A DNA stretch of 7,393 nucleotides from JAAYZM01 sp964510785 (lineage in GTDB: Bacteria > Actinomycetota > Actinomycetes > Actinomycetales > Cellulomonadaceae): NCBI GenBank assembly GCA_964510785.1, contig CAZECM010000123.1, forward strand, positions 1-7,393, given 5' to 3'. Under the pieces are notes generated by a model. The model saw nothing but the letters and a program-made list of their open reading frames with translations, ran no database searches and was not told where the DNA came from. The position numbers and the translations under genes are program-made. Positions 6,620 through 7,393 of this stretch are shown piece by piece (position 1 is the stretch's first letter; the number at the start of each line of letters is the position of its first letter).

Positions 6620-7393
6620 TCAGGTGCCGGGCTGCTGCCCCGCCTCGGCACCCGGGTCGAACGGGAGACCGGACTGCGTGCCGGCGCTCGTGGCGTCCGC
6701 CGTCGCCGCCTCGGACTGCCGCTTGGCCTCCGCGAGGGCCTCCGCCGCGCTCGCGAGCGAGCTGGGCGGCAGGTCGTCGCCGAGCGGCGAGGTGCCGGAC
6801 GGGCGCCAGGGAATGCCGTCGTCGTCGCCGCCCGGCTCACCGCCGAAGCCCTTGGTGATCGACTTGAGCGCCGCCGTGAACTCGGTCGGGATGAACCAGA
6901 CCTTGTTCGACTGCGTCTTGGCGACCTCGGGCAGCATCTGGAGGTACTGGTAAGCGAGCAGCTTCGGGTCCGCGTCACCGCGGTGGATGGCGTCGAAGAC
7001 CTGGAGGATCGCCCGCGCCTCACCCTCGGCCCGCAGGATGGCCGCCTGGGCCTCACCCTCGGCCCGCAGGATCGCCGACTGCTTCTCGCCCTCGGCCGTG
7101 AGGATCTGCGACTGCTTGACACCCTCGGCCGTGAGGATCGCGGCGCGGCGGTCACGCTCGGCGCGCATCTGCTGCTCCATCGAGCCCTGGATGGACGCCG
7201 GCGGGTCGATCGCCTTGAGCTCGACGCGGTTGACGCGGATTCCCCAGCGCCCGGTCGCCTCGTCGAGGACGCCGCGGAGCTGGCCGTTGATCTGGTCGCG
7301 GCTCGTCAGGGTCTGCTCGAGGTCCATCGAGCCGATGACGTTACGCAGCGTGGTGACGGTGAGCTGCTCGATACCGGTGATGTAGTTCGCGAT
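6620..7393 (-). CDS. SPFH/Band 7 (stomatin-like) membrane protein, N-terminus outside window
   Basis: The 257 visible residues are the C-terminal part of a stomatin/prohibitin family protein (QmcA/HflK-like, similar in layout to mycobacterial Rv1488). Such proteins carry an N-terminal membrane helix, form large ring or cage assemblies and organise membrane domains or modulate membrane proteases. The open frame runs to the right edge. It includes the family core: a VTTLRNVIG segment, LEQTLTSRDQIN, LDEATGRWGIRVNRVELK and IDPP, followed by a charged helix. That helix (about 82-125 of the visible part) is built from four 11-residue units of the type ILxAEGExQxA, then LAYQYLQMLPEVA and VWFIPTEF. 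The last 80 residues are low-complexity, rich in Gly, Asp, Pro and Ser/Ala, and likely disordered. The Met at 7327 lies inside the conserved domain and is not the start. A NfeD-like partner often precedes such genes but would be outside the window. Confidence 0.93.
   Translation of the reverse strand: MANYITGIEQLTVTTLRNVIGSMDLEQTLTSRDQINGQLRGVLDEATGRWGIRVNRVELKAIDPPASIQGSMEQQMRAERDRRAAILTAEGVKQSQILTAEGEKQSAILRAEGEAQAAILRAEGEARAILQVFDAIHRGDADPKLLAYQYLQMLPEVAKTQSNKVWFIPTEFTAALKSITKGFGGEPGGDDDGIPWRPSGTSPLGDDLPPSSLASAAEALAEAKRQSEAATADATSAGTQSGLPFDPGAEAGQQPGT
7018..7149 (-). repeat. Four 33-bp tandem repeats inside the SPFH gene
   Basis: Four units of exactly 33 bases (starting at 7018, 7051, 7084 and 7117) share a CCCTCGGCC core and a following GAGGAT or CAGGAT. 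They encode 11-residue helical repeats with an invariant AEG. The 11-residue period fits the long coiled coil of SPFH proteins. Units 1-2 and units 3-4 are more alike within each pair than between pairs, suggesting stepwise duplication. Confidence 0.85.

Noticed and set aside
7018..7149. CRISPR-like array from regularly spaced repeats
   Set aside because: The repeats are contiguous without spacers, keep the reading frame and encode a helical 11-residue period.
7325..7327. ATG at 7327 as the true start of the SPFH gene
   Set aside because: Conserved SPFH sequence continues upstream in the same frame to the window edge, so this Met is internal.

Overview
The window is GC-rich (I estimate near 70 %). 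All four recognisable genes lie on the minus strand. Codon use strongly favours G/C in third position, there are few T-tracts, and a SPFH protein and a tandem ABC exporter pair both look actinobacterial. The best guess is a Micrococcales actinomycete, perhaps near Cellulomonas, Oerskovia or Sanguibacter. The genus is an inference from protein style, not shown by a marker gene.

In transcription order (right to left): (1) 7393-6620 is the C-terminal two thirds of a stomatin/prohibitin-type SPFH (Band 7) membrane protein, whose N-terminus lies outside the window. (2) 6619-6297 is a 323-base gap. It holds a compound hairpin just past the SPFH stop, a second dyad with two possible pairings, a weak promoter candidate with its own short dyad, and a good ribosome binding site. 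(3) 6296-3579 is a 905-residue secreted multidomain protein: signal peptide, concanavalin-like region, a second beta-rich region, two fibronectin type III modules and a basic double Ig-like tail. It shows no enzyme motif and no wall anchor. (4) 3578-3488 holds a perfect 15-bp hairpin. (5) 3487-1751 and 1754-1 are two half-transporter ABC exporter genes joined by an ATGA overlap; the second runs off the left edge.

The ABC pair is clearly one functional unit, a heterodimeric exporter with one normal and one degenerate ATP site. The secreted protein and the SPFH protein appear to be separate transcription units, divided by hairpins; nothing ties their functions to the exporter except shared orientation. 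The least explained parts are the large secreted protein, the palindrome-rich leader upstream of it, and the very tight spacing between its terminator hairpin and the exporter start. I see no RNA genes, CRISPR array, insertion sequence or phage signature, and no convincing evidence of a new defence or mobile system.
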